Of a DNA stretch of 64,000 bases, positions 16,275 to 23,696 are shown piece by piece (the stretch's first letter is position 1; each line of letters starts with the position of its first letter). The notes beneath the pieces are model-generated. The model saw only the letters and a list, made by a program, of their open reading frames with translations. It searched no databases and was not told where the DNA came from. This stretch comes from Streptoverticillium olivoreticuli subsp. olivoreticuli (lineage in GTDB: Bacteria > Actinomycetota > Actinomycetes > Streptomycetales > Streptomycetaceae). The stretch is taken from positions 7,963,501 to 8,027,500 of the forward strand of contig NZ_CP031455.1 in the NCBI RefSeq assembly GCF_003391135.1, written 5' to 3'. The position numbers and the translations under genes are program-made.

Positions 16275-17255
16275 CTACGTGATGTAGCCGTGCTTTTTGA
16301 GCATGGCTATCTGATGCTCGCGGTCATCTCCCGCGAGTTTGAAAATGGTCTCGGGCATTAGACGGCTTTCCTTCGCCCGCTCGAATCGCTGCCCCGGGTT
16401 CTTCTGGAACCCCGAGTCCAGCGCTTTGCCGCCGATACCACGTCTGGTCGTGCCCTCGGTCGTGACCGTCATCGCCCCTCGACCCGTGGCAGCCGTAGCC
16501 ACCCCACGGCGGGCGTTGACGAGCTGCCCGAGATCGGCGCCCGCTTCGAACGCCTTGACCCCTGCCGCGCCGAGTGCTTTCCGCTGTTGCTCGGGCGTCA
16601 TCTCGCGAACCATGTCCTCCGGGGTCTTGGTCGCCTTCCACTGCGTATCGCTCATGGGCTGCATGCCGCAGTCACAGCGCGGGTGCCGCTGGAAGCCTTT
16701 GGAACGGCTGTACTGCCGACCGGCGAGGATGAGGCACCGGGCGCACGCGGGCAGCCGCACCACCCGCACGTACGAGACGCACGACGGTTCCGCGGCCATG
16801 GCGACCGATGTAGCCGCACGCGCGGTGTCGGCAATCTGTGTGCTGACCATGGTGGACATCTGTGTCAGCCCCCGCAGCGCCGCCACCTCCGCGCTCTCGC
16901 CGACCGCGAGACTCTGCGCCGTGGTGATCGCGGGCAATTGCAGCAGCGAGGCAAGCGGACGGGCATCCGAGGCGAGCCCGACGAACGCGGACGCGTCCAC
17001 CATGCCAAGCGGGCCGGCTGCCGCACCCTGCGCGAGCATGGACGCCGAAACGAATACCTGCGCGCCCTCGGCCGCCGAGAGCTGCCCCGCCATCACAGCG
17101 CGGAGAATCTGGCTTCCAGCCTCTCCCTGCATGCCGGACAGGATCCGGTCAGCCGGCACGTCCCGCCAAAGCCCCTGCACAGCCTCGACAACGCCCCGCG
17201 AAATCGACTGCACCTGTGTGTACCGGTCGGCCGCCAGTGTCTCCGTACGGCCCAT
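16275..17255 (-). CDS. MuF-like minor head protein
   Basis: 326 residues. Helical N-terminus, then the diagnostic C-terminal cysteine block (PACARCLILAGRQYSRSKGFQRHPRCDCGMQP) found in the minor capsid/VG15-like proteins associated with portals; the Cys pattern probably binds metal. The end is basic (RRGIGGKALDSGFQKNPGQRFERAKESRLMPETIF). Its ATG abuts the portal stop. It likely sits inside the head at the portal vertex. Confidence 0.8.
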   Translation of the reverse strand: MGRTETLAADRYTQVQSISRGVVEAVQGLWRDVPADRILSGMQGEAGSQILRAVMAGQLSAAEGAQVFVSASMLAQGAAAGPLGMVDASAFVGLASDARPLASLLQLPAITTAQSLAVGESAEVAALRGLTQMSTMVSTQIADTARAATSVAMAAEPSCVSYVRVVRLPACARCLILAGRQYSRSKGFQRHPRCDCGMQPMSDTQWKATKTPEDMVREMTPEQQRKALGAAGVKAFEAGADLGQLVNARRGVATAATGRGAMTVTTEGTTRRGIGGKALDSGFQKNPGQRFERAKESRLMPETIFKLAGDDREHQIAMLKKHGYIT

Positions 17256-18686
17256 CTACGCCGCTTCCGGCGGCTCATCGGCAGTCGCGTCAGGCTCGCC
17301 CTGGTCGGGGTCGGGCTTGGGGCCGAACAGCTCGGCGACGTTCCCGCCGAGGATCGCCCCCGCCGCATCCGTGCGCATCTTCTTCCACCGCTCGATCTCA
17401 TCCGGCGTGACACCCGGGATGCGCTCCCACAGAGCCTCGTCGGGAACGCCGACAGCCTTCAGCTTGACGAGCGCGTCCGAATACTGCGCATCGCTGCGGA
17501 ACTGCGGGTCACGCCAGACCACCGAGCCGAGCGCGAGCGATTCCGCCCGGCTCGCCTCGCCGGCTGCCAGAGCCTCCAGCCGCATAACCTCGCGCAGCGC
17601 CGCCCCGAAGTGACGTTGCCGCTCAACCACCTTGGCCACTAGACCCGCCTCGGACGCCACCAGCGTCTCAGCCGACACATTGACCAACTTGCCGTTTAGG
17701 TAGGTTCCGGGGGTGCGGGTCTGTGCGGCGATGTGCTCGACCGCCTGATTGATCACGTCGAGATATCCCGCGGGGTCAGCCGCGGAGAACTCCGCAATGG
17801 ACGCGCCCTCGCGCTCCAGCCACAGCAGACGGTCCGAGCGGAAGCGGTCTAGCGGTAGATCCTCCTCGCCGACCACTTCGCCTGTCTCGTCCACGATCTC
17901 GCGGACCGGGCGATCCATGCCGAGCACGACGCGGGCAGGCAACGCACGCTGATCGCTCGCGGTCATCAGGTGCGCCCACAAGGTGTTCACGGCGTTCTGT
18001 AGAGGCACGACCGTCCGCAGCTCGGACCGGGGCGCAGCACTCAGCCGAGACCGGTTCGGCAACTCGACCAGCGGCACCGCACCGAGAGGGTTCGGCAGGT
18101 GCGACGGCTCGCCACGGGAGAGCCCCGCCGTGCGGTCCGTCCATTGCCCGCCCCCACGGGCCGGACGCTGCCACCGGTAGACCGTGGTCGGCGTGAACAA
18201 GGTCGCAAACTCCGTATCCCAATCGCGCCACACCTTCAGCCCCGCAGCGCGGAGCCGTCGACGACCCGGGACGTACTCGACTACAGCAGTGGACGCGTGC
18301 TCAAACGTGATCTCGGTGTTCACGCCGTCCGGCTTCCACACCAGCGCGTACGAGCGTCCCGTAATGAGCGATTCCAGCAGCGCTAGACCAACCTCAACGT
18401 CACATTCGGAGCGCCGCCATGCCCGGCTGGCTGCCTGGTCAAGCGTCCCGTCCTCCAGCCGGAACCCCAACGGTCGCAACCGCTCGACCGTCGCATCGGG
18501 AACGGTCGCACACCAGTTGTCGGAGAAGTCATCGAACAGCCCGCCTGTCTGGCTCGCGAACTCAGGACTCGCGAACAGAAGCGGGTGTTCCCCCTCGTAG
18601 TACGCCGACCAACGCTTAGCCTCACGCTTGCGCCGCTGTAGCTTGCGGTACAGCCGCTCTGTCATCTGTAGAGGCGTCTCAGCCAT
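17256..18686 (-). CDS. Portal protein
   Basis: 476 residues (phage SPP1 gp6-like family): MAETPLQMTERLYRKLQRRKREAKRW, wing region with YYEGEHPL, a long helix (DVINQAVEHIAAQTRTPGTYLNGK), and an acidic C-terminus (DPDQGEPDATADEPPE). It forms the dodecameric DNA gate. Lies between terminase and MuF-like genes, as in most siphoviruses. The ribosome site is CGAGGGGGG. Confidence 0.9.
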   Translation of the reverse strand: MAETPLQMTERLYRKLQRRKREAKRWSAYYEGEHPLLFASPEFASQTGGLFDDFSDNWCATVPDATVERLRPLGFRLEDGTLDQAASRAWRRSECDVEVGLALLESLITGRSYALVWKPDGVNTEITFEHASTAVVEYVPGRRRLRAAGLKVWRDWDTEFATLFTPTTVYRWQRPARGGGQWTDRTAGLSRGEPSHLPNPLGAVPLVELPNRSRLSAAPRSELRTVVPLQNAVNTLWAHLMTASDQRALPARVVLGMDRPVREIVDETGEVVGEEDLPLDRFRSDRLLWLEREGASIAEFSAADPAGYLDVINQAVEHIAAQTRTPGTYLNGKLVNVSAETLVASEAGLVAKVVERQRHFGAALREVMRLEALAAGEASRAESLALGSVVWRDPQFRSDAQYSDALVKLKAVGVPDEALWERIPGVTPDEIERWKKMRTDAAGAILGGNVAELFGPKPDPDQGEPDATADEPPEAA

Positions 18687-18703
18687 ACATCCCCCCTCGG
18701 TCT

Positions 18704-20401
18704 CTATGCGCTCGCGGCGCGGGCTCGTTTCAGCGGTCGACGGACGTACCCGTCCAGCGCCATGACCGTTGCGGCGATACCGTCGATTCGGGCCGAGGAT
18801 TTCCCCCGGTCGGGCTTCACGGGCCGCATGTTGTCGTTACCATCCCGGTAGACCTCAACGACGCTTGCGTGCCATCGCAGGATCGGGTTACCGCCGTGGT
18901 GTATTCGACCCTCGCGCAACAGACGCTCAAGTTCCTTACTGCCGGGGCTCATGCCTAGATACGTCTGCGCGATCGGCACCAGGTCCACGCCGCGTGTCTT
19001 GGCTTCCACGCGCTGGACGAGCTGACCCGCGAACATGCGGTCATAGCTGATGCGCTGCACGTCCAGCCGGCGACAGTCCGCGATGATCTGCCGTTCGATC
19101 GCGCCGTAGTCGATCGCGTCGCCCTCGGTCAGCGTCAACAATCCCTCATCTACCCACTGCCGCAACGGGACTTGTAGCTGTGCCTCAAGCTCGTCTACGC
19201 GCTCCTCGGGGAGCCAAAAGCGAGAGATCAGTTCCAGCTCGACCCCCGGTTTGCGGGACTCAACAGCGAGCACCCACGCAGAAAGGTCGGATACGGCTGA
19301 CAGGTCGACCCCGCCCCACGCTCGCCGGTACCGGAAACGCTGCTCATCCACAGCCCCCGCGTTGTCGTCCCACAGCGGCAACGGCAACCATCGCGAGGAC
19401 GAGCGCATACGCCTGTTGAGCGACAGCCGACAGAACGTTGGGAAGTAACTCGGCGTCGACCGGGCCTTGTTCGCCTCACGACGCATGTACGCCAGCGAGG
19501 GCGACGCGCCGAGCCCCGGGTTCGCCTTGCGCCACGTCTCCTCGGCGTAAGGGTCGTCGCCCTCCTCGGCAGCCCAGATCACGCCGTAATGCCCAGGGTC
19601 GTCAACGATCCCGTCGGCGCAGCGGCGCGTGTACGTGTGCTTCTCGTCGTAAATACTGCCCTCGGTGCCCTCATCGGCAGTCGTGATGAAAACAACCAAC
19701 GGTTGGTCCCGGGCACCCGTACCGGTCTCGATCGCGTCGACCAAGTCACGGCGCTTGTGCACGTGCACCTCATCAACAATTGCCCCGCTCACGTTCAGCC
19801 CGTGGGCGGTCTCCGCGATTTTCGACAGCGCACGGAACACACCGCCCGTGCGAGGCACGCGGATAACACCCCGCAGAACCTCTACGCGGCCCCGTACGGC
19901 CCGACTGGTCAGCGCCATGCGCTTGGCGTCGTCAAAGACGCGCTCGGCCTGTGGGAGCGAACCAGCGGCCGCGTACACCTCGGCGCCGATCTCGCGGTCG
20001 GCGAGCAGCAGCACCAGGCCAATGCCCGACGAAAGCGTTGACTTGCCGTTCTTACGCGGAACTTCGATCCACGCCGAGCGGATGACACGCACGGCTCGGC
20101 CTAGCTCGTCGTCGTAGGCGAGCCAACCGAAGATCGGCGCGATCACCCAAACAACCTGCCACGGCGAAAGCGTCAGAGGGGTTGAGCCCCACCGCCCCTT
20201 CGTGTGCTTGAACGACTGAACGGCGTCGAGCGCCCGCCGTGCGGACGGAACGTCGAAGTAGGCGCCCGGAGTGTCTCGGGCTTGCGCAGCGACCACCAGG
20301 GGTCGCGAGGTGAGCACCGCAGATATCTCCTCGGGGCTCATGCCGAGTTCTAGCAGCGCGTCATACGGGACCGGCAGTTCGTCAGTCAAAGATCCCGTCA
20401 T
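18704..20401 (-). CDS. Terminase large subunit
   Basis: 565 residues. Walker A is of the terminase type (EVPRKNGKST, about residues 114-122), Walker B is SGAIVDEVHVH (Asp210, Glu211), and the coupling motif lies near VFITTADEG. The nuclease domain begins about WGGVDLSAVSDLSAW and ends around KSSARIDGIAATVMALDGYV, with the third catalytic Asp in RIDGIAA. It packages DNA and cuts concatemers. Its start overlaps the small subunit end by 20 bases. Confidence 0.93.
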   Translation of the reverse strand: MTGSLTDELPVPYDALLELGMSPEEISAVLTSRPLVVAAQARDTPGAYFDVPSARRALDAVQSFKHTKGRWGSTPLTLSPWQVVWVIAPIFGWLAYDDELGRAVRVIRSAWIEVPRKNGKSTLSSGIGLVLLLADREIGAEVYAAAGSLPQAERVFDDAKRMALTSRAVRGRVEVLRGVIRVPRTGGVFRALSKIAETAHGLNVSGAIVDEVHVHKRRDLVDAIETGTGARDQPLVVFITTADEGTEGSIYDEKHTYTRRCADGIVDDPGHYGVIWAAEEGDDPYAEETWRKANPGLGASPSLAYMRREANKARSTPSYFPTFCRLSLNRRMRSSSRWLPLPLWDDNAGAVDEQRFRYRRAWGGVDLSAVSDLSAWVLAVESRKPGVELELISRFWLPEERVDELEAQLQVPLRQWVDEGLLTLTEGDAIDYGAIERQIIADCRRLDVQRISYDRMFAGQLVQRVEAKTRGVDLVPIAQTYLGMSPGSKELERLLREGRIHHGGNPILRWHASVVEVYRDGNDNMRPVKPDRGKSSARIDGIAATVMALDGYVRRPLKRARAASA

Positions 20402-20861
20402 CGTTGCCCCCGCTTTCCGGCGGGGTAATCCGCGTGGCCGACGCGGGCGAGAGCCCGAGTTCGCCGACCAGCGACCGGAAGTGAGACCGGTACTGACCCG
20501 CGATTGTCACCCACGGGGACTTAACGTTCCCGCGCTCCGTCTCGACCACCAGGCCAGTACGGGACAACTCCCGTTCCGCCTGCCATAGTCGAGCGACTGT
20601 CACGCAATACTCAATGGCGGTTTCCCGCTGTGGATCGGTCAGGCCGGCTGACATGACCAGAGCCGGAATGGTCCGGGCCCAAACGTCCGCTGCCTTAGCA
20701 CGTACGTCCTCGGCGAAGTCGCCCGGCAACAGCTCGGACCAGTCCGGCTCGACCGGGGACAGCGGAGCAAACCGCGCGCCCTCGCTGTTGCGATCAGCGC
20801 GGAATGTGCCCTCGCGTACTGCCTGCATATGAGGCTTGGGTTTCTGCCCAGGTACAGCCAT
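20382..20861 (-). CDS. Terminase small subunit (P27-like)
   Basis: 159 residues from ATG 20861 with GGGGGG upstream. Segments MAVPGQKPKPH, WARTIPALVMSAGLTDPQRETAIEYCVTVARLWQAERELSRTGLVVE and VGELGLSPASATRI match the phage terminase small-subunit pattern, with the LGLSPASR-like end that is common in actinophages. It recognises the packaging site. It lies directly upstream of the large subunit. Confidence 0.85.
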   Translation of the reverse strand: MAVPGQKPKPHMQAVREGTFRADRNSEGARFAPLSPVEPDWSELLPGDFAEDVRAKAADVWARTIPALVMSAGLTDPQRETAIEYCVTVARLWQAERELSRTGLVVETERGNVKSPWVTIAGQYRSHFRSLVGELGLSPASATRITPPESGGNDDGIFD

Positions 20862-20877
20862 GCGACCCCCCTTCTGT

Positions 20878-21324
20878 TCACTCGGCAACCCAGGTTTCGC
20901 CCGCCAACAGCAGGCGCACAGCAGTCCGGCTAACGCCGTAGGCAGCCGCTATCGCGGTCTTTGTCCGCGAGTTGGGTTGCGCGAACTCATCCCGTATAGC
21001 CATCGCGTCGGCCATGGTCAGTTTGGTATTCGATCCTCGCCTGACGTTCTCGGCATTGCTAACCGCTTCAAGATGTGCGGGGTTTACGCAGTGCCTAACT
21101 CGGCAGAGGTGATCGAGCACAAGGCCGCTTGGTATCTCGCCCCTTATGGACTCATACATGAGTCGATGCACCTTTGAAGAACGACCGTTCCGCTTGGTCA
21201 TGGCGTAGCCGCCCCCGTCCAGCGCACCAGTCCAGAGAATGCATGGGGCACCATCGACGCCCGAACGGGACTGAATCTCCATGCGTCGTAGGTCTCGGGG
21301 ATCGAGCAATGCGGCATTACGCAT
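20878..21324 (-). CDS. Free-standing HNH homing endonuclease (HNH_3 type)
   Basis: 148 residues; ATG 21324 is chosen for its GGGGGTG site. The domain reads PCILWTGALDGGGYA, KVHRLMYE, IPSGLVLDHLCRVRHCVNPAHLE (catalytic His/Asn), ENVRRGSN, then a C-terminal helix-turn-helix (RTKTAIAAAYGVSRTAVRLLLAG). This is the architecture of phage homing nucleases. It sits between the small terminase and the packaging HNH genes and interrupts neither, so it looks like a mobile insertion in an intergenic gap. Confidence 0.8.
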   Translation of the reverse strand: MRNAALLDPRDLRRMEIQSRSGVDGAPCILWTGALDGGGYAMTKRNGRSSKVHRLMYESIRGEIPSGLVLDHLCRVRHCVNPAHLEAVSNAENVRRGSNTKLTMADAMAIRDEFAQPNSRTKTAIAAAYGVSRTAVRLLLAGETWVAE

Positions 21325-21429
21325 GGTCACCCCCCACCAAAACGGCCTAATGAACCACGCGAGTTTTTAACCTCCCTGCCGATCAGCGTGGGGAGGGGCA
21401 GGGGGTACCCCCCTGGTCCGAATCGGACA

Positions 21430-21804
21430 TCACGACCGAACGGGCTTGACCTTCGCGGCAGCCCAACCGCCCGGCTGACGCTTCGCGGTCTCCCGGTTGT
21501 GACACTGAGTGCACAACGGCCTGAGTCGATGCGGCGCGTCCGGATCGGCCACGCCCTGGGCGACCAACTCACGCCGGGACAAAGGGAAATGGTCAGCCAC
21601 CGTCGCCGTGCGCCCGCACAGCAGGCACCACGGGTTCCGGTACAGGTACGCCTTACGGATGCGCTGCCAGCGCGTGGCATAGCCCCGTTCCGAAGTCGTC
21701 CCACGCTGTCGCTCGGCCTCGCGCCGGTGAGCCTCACAGCGGCCACCGGTGGTCAGCTCAGGGCACCCGGGGACAGAGCAAGGGGGGCGGGGTCTACGGG
21801 GCAC
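21430..21804 (-). CDS. HNH endonuclease next to the terminase
   Basis: 124 residues from GTG 21804 with a perfect GGAGG site 7 bases upstream. Zinc cysteines (CSVPGC, and later CLLCGR / CTQCHNRETAKR) flank the HNH core VADHFPLSRRELV with HRLRPLCTQCHN. This is the HNH type encoded beside terminases in many cos phages, where it takes part in packaging cleavage. A longer N-terminal start is possible but lacks a better ribosome site. Confidence 0.8.
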   Translation of the reverse strand: MPRRPRPPCSVPGCPELTTGGRCEAHRREAERQRGTTSERGYATRWQRIRKAYLYRNPWCLLCGRTATVADHFPLSRRELVAQGVADPDAPHRLRPLCTQCHNRETAKRQPGGWAAAKVKPVRS

Positions 21805-21949
21805 GGGGGCACCTCCGAACAACAGGGCGGGGGATCGATTTGTCAGTCACGTATGGGTGACATGGCGCGTACCCGGGAAACGCGTGGGGCAGCCTCAGGG
21901 AAAGGCCAAGCAGCATCTTGGAGGCGGCTGCGAGAACAGGGAGGACGGC

Positions 21950-22342
21950 ATGAGTAACGGAGATAAGGCCAACGAGACGGCGACGGACGCCTTCGACTTC
22001 AACGTCGATGTGAAACTCGCGGTCAAAGACAACCCCAGCACATCTCAGTTCGTAAACATGACCATCGGCACCGTTCCGCCTGGCGCTACCCAGCTAGATG
22101 GTACGTGGCGCGGGGCACCCGTCTTCATCCTGTCTAAAGGGGGGACCTTCACCTGGGACGGCAGGCCGGGGCAGGAAATCGCTGCCCTTATCGACGGCGC
22201 ATCTGGCGGCCTGGTCGTCAGCTTGCTGGGCTTCATTGGGGCCCCGGGCAAGCTCCCTGGGAGGGGCAAGTCGGGCATCGGCAATGCGCTCGACCCGGTC
22301 ACCCACGAATTCCGCGAGGACATCACTTGGAAGATCACCTAA
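21950..22342 (+). CDS. Plus-strand hypothetical gene between two HNH genes
   Basis: 130 residues, MSNGDKANETATDAFDFNVDVKLAVKD, with GGGAGG 5 bases before the ATG, which is a strong argument that it is real. The predicted protein is beta-rich with an amphipathic, weakly hydrophobic segment (GASGGLVVSLLGFIGAPGKLPG). No known family is recognised. It is oriented against all late genes and would not be transcribed with them, so it may be expressed in the lysogen. A small dyad (GTCAC...GTGAC, 21846-21861) lies about 90 bases upstream. Confidence 0.6.
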   Translation: MSNGDKANETATDAFDFNVDVKLAVKDNPSTSQFVNMTIGTVPPGATQLDGTWRGAPVFILSKGGTFTWDGRPGQEIAALIDGASGGLVVSLLGFIGAPGKLPGRGKSGIGNALDPVTHEFREDITWKIT

Positions 22343-22441
22343 CCGCTATGTATCGGCTACCTCACCTTATTGCCAGGGCAGCACGCGAACTGGTGTGCAA
22401 CCAGACCATTGACTGGCACACCGAAGACCAACCGGCCTAGC

Positions 22442-22792
22442 TCAGAACTGCGGATCAGCGTCCCCGAACTCCGTACGGGTCTTGAGCCCATGGCAGCCGT
22501 GGCACAAGACCTGAACGTTGCTGTCTATGTCCTCGCCACCGAGGGACAGCGGGCGCACATGGTCCACGTCCACCCCGTCCGCGGGGAAGTCGTCCAGGCA
22601 CCAGTCACAACAGCCGAGCCCCCGCCTGTCGAGCGTACGGCGGAGCCGCGCAGCAGCGTCATACCGCACGGCCCGCCGTCGCCCTCGCGAACGCCGAGCC
22701 CGAACCGTGGGCCGACTCTGGTACTGCCGATCATGAACTTCGCAGCGTCCACGGCGAGTTGCCGCCTCGCTGCACTCGATACAGCTCGTCAT
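22442..22792 (-). CDS. HNH endonuclease, outermost gene of the late block
   Basis: 116 residues, MTSCIECSEAATRRGRCEVHDRQ. Zinc-binding Cys pairs (CCDWC, CHGCH) surround the core VDVDHVRPLSLGGEDIDSNVQVLCHGCHGLKT. Typical of the first gene after cos in many siphoviruses and likely part of the packaging machine. Basic Arg-rich region (RARRSRGRRRAVRYDAAARLRRTLDRR) would contact DNA. Confidence 0.82.
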   Translation of the reverse strand: MTSCIECSEAATRRGRCEVHDRQYQSRPTVRARRSRGRRRAVRYDAAARLRRTLDRRGLGCCDWCLDDFPADGVDVDHVRPLSLGGEDIDSNVQVLCHGCHGLKTRTEFGDADPQF

Positions 22793-22823
22793 CTGTCACC
22801 GCCTGGTGCTCGTTGTCGTTGCG

Positions 22824-22897
22824 TGCCCACCCCCGGACTCGAACCGGGGCACTCTGCCGGTTGGTTACGGCGCACCTCTTCCGCTGGGTCAGTGGGC
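22824..22897 (-). tRNA. Degenerate tRNA-like element
   Basis: A 74-base segment with a 7-bp acceptor (GCCCACT with GGTGGGC), discriminator A, a standard T-arm (CCCGG TTCGAGT CCGGG), and a D-arm-like CAGCGGAAGAGG. The anticodon arm is irregular: only four pairs (GCCG/CGGC) around an 8-base loop, so no anticodon can be assigned, and only one base separates acceptor and D stem. CCA is not encoded. It could be a decayed phage tRNA. Confidence 0.4.
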
Positions 22898-23079
22898 TCG
22901 ATCCCCCTTCGCGGCTGCGTAGGCCGGTCAGGGGGCACGCGTGGACGGAATCGCGCCGTCTCCTCCCGCCGTTTCGCCGGGCCCCCGCCGGGGTCGGCTA
23001 CTCGGGCCGGTATGCATGCTGCACACCACACGCGTGAGTCTGTTGGGGCCCGAGCCGGCGGGGCCGGTCCGGGCTGTGT

Positions 23080-23156
23080 GGGGGCCGTACGGGCTTCCAA
23101 CCCCGTTCGGCGCACTCCCCGAAGGGAGTGGGTTACTGATGGGCGGTACGGCCCCC
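23080..23156. repeat. Nested inverted repeats with small hairpin
   Basis: Outer arms GGGGGCCGTAC (23080-23090) and GTACGGCCCCC (23146-23156) are perfectly complementary. Inside them CACTCCC-CGAA-GGGAGTG (23113-23130) is a perfect 7-bp hairpin. Confidence 0.7.
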
Positions 23157-23228
23157 GCATGCGTTGCCTCACGACCCCCGCAGGCCACCCCGAGTAACGC
23201 GGGGTGCGTGGTGCACGGGCAACGCTGG

Positions 23229-23301
23229 TTCCGAGAGTCGGGCACTCAGACCGCCAAGGTTCCCCCTCGGGGTGGGTGCGCGGTAATCCCGACTCTCGGA
23301 A
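23229..23301. repeat. 14-bp perfect inverted repeat
   Basis: TTCCGAGAGTCGGG (23229-23242) and CCCGACTCTCGGAA (23288-23301) flank 45 bases containing a CCCCCTCGGGGTGGG fold-back. It immediately precedes the direct repeats. Confidence 0.75.
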
Positions 23302-23302
23302 G

Positions 23303-23450
23303 TAGTGGGGAGCAACCCTTGCCGTGGTCCGCCGCAGGGCGGGACTGGCCGGTCGTTCTCCCGGGCTTAGTGGGGAGCAACCCTTGCCCGCCCACGCGTC
23401 AGGCGAGGGGCGGGGCTCTCTCCCGGGTGTAGCGGGGAGCAAGCCTTGCC
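23303..23450. repeat. Three 21-bp direct repeats at about 62-65-bp spacing
   Basis: Copies at 23303-23323, 23368-23388 and 23430-23450. The first two are identical (TAGTGGGGAGCAACCCTTGC plus C); the third differs at two bases. CTCCCGGG precedes copies 2 and 3, so the repeated unit is slightly longer. Spacing near six helical turns would put them on one face of DNA, as in protein-binding packaging or replication sites. Confidence 0.75.
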
Positions 23451-23496
23451 CAACGGGCCGATCGGTGATGCGGTGCCGTTTGAGGTAGCAGTCTCC

Positions 23497-23548
23497 CTTC
23501 TTTCTTATTTTTTCTATGTGTTCTAAAAAACCGGTATAACCGTCACTC
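23497..23548 (-). repeat. AT-rich element, copy 2 (inverted relative to copy 1)
   Basis: On the minus strand this matches 3035-3087 in three blocks of 11, 10 and 19 identical bases separated by short variable spacers. The GC-rich surroundings make the A/T core stand out. It lies about 150 bases beyond the integrase stop. Confidence 0.72.
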
Positions 23549-23601
23549 CAACACCGCTCGGCCCGCTGTAGGGCAGCCTCGGCCCGAGCCCGGAGCCGGC
23601 G

Positions 23602-23684
23602 GGGCCTTCGGGAAGGCCCGTACGCCTGTCTGCGGGCACGGGAGAGTCCCGAGTAATGAGCCGGTCACCCGAGGGCTCTCGGGT
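23602..23684 (-). terminator. Two hairpins after the integrase gene
   Basis: ACCCGAG-GGCT-CTCGGGT (23667-23684) and GGGCCTT-CGGG-AAGGCCC (23602-23619) are perfect 7-bp stems within 100 bases of the integrase stop codon. They probably end the integrase mRNA. Confidence 0.5.
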
Positions 23685-23696
23685 CCGCAGCGGGCG

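Larger units (their letters stand above)
22898..23696. other. Gene-free structured region (candidate cos/packaging region)
   Basis: About 800 bases without a credible gene. It holds nested hairpins (23080-23156), a 14-bp inverted repeat (23229-23301), a threefold direct repeat (23303-23450), the AT-rich element copy 2 (23497-23548) and two hairpins after the integrase stop (23602-23684). GAGCCGGCGGGGCC is repeated at 23052 and 23593. Its position between integrase and HNH/terminase genes is where the virion ends should lie. Confidence 0.55.

Noticed and set aside
22348..22440. A 30-codon plus-strand frame (MYRLPHLIARAARELV...) after the 21950-22342 gene.
   Set aside because: No ribosome site and no distinguishing composition; too short to support.
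23303..23450. The three 21-bp repeats as a CRISPR array.
   Set aside because: Only three imperfect copies, spacers of about 41-44 bases that are themselves partly repetitive, and no cas genes in the window.
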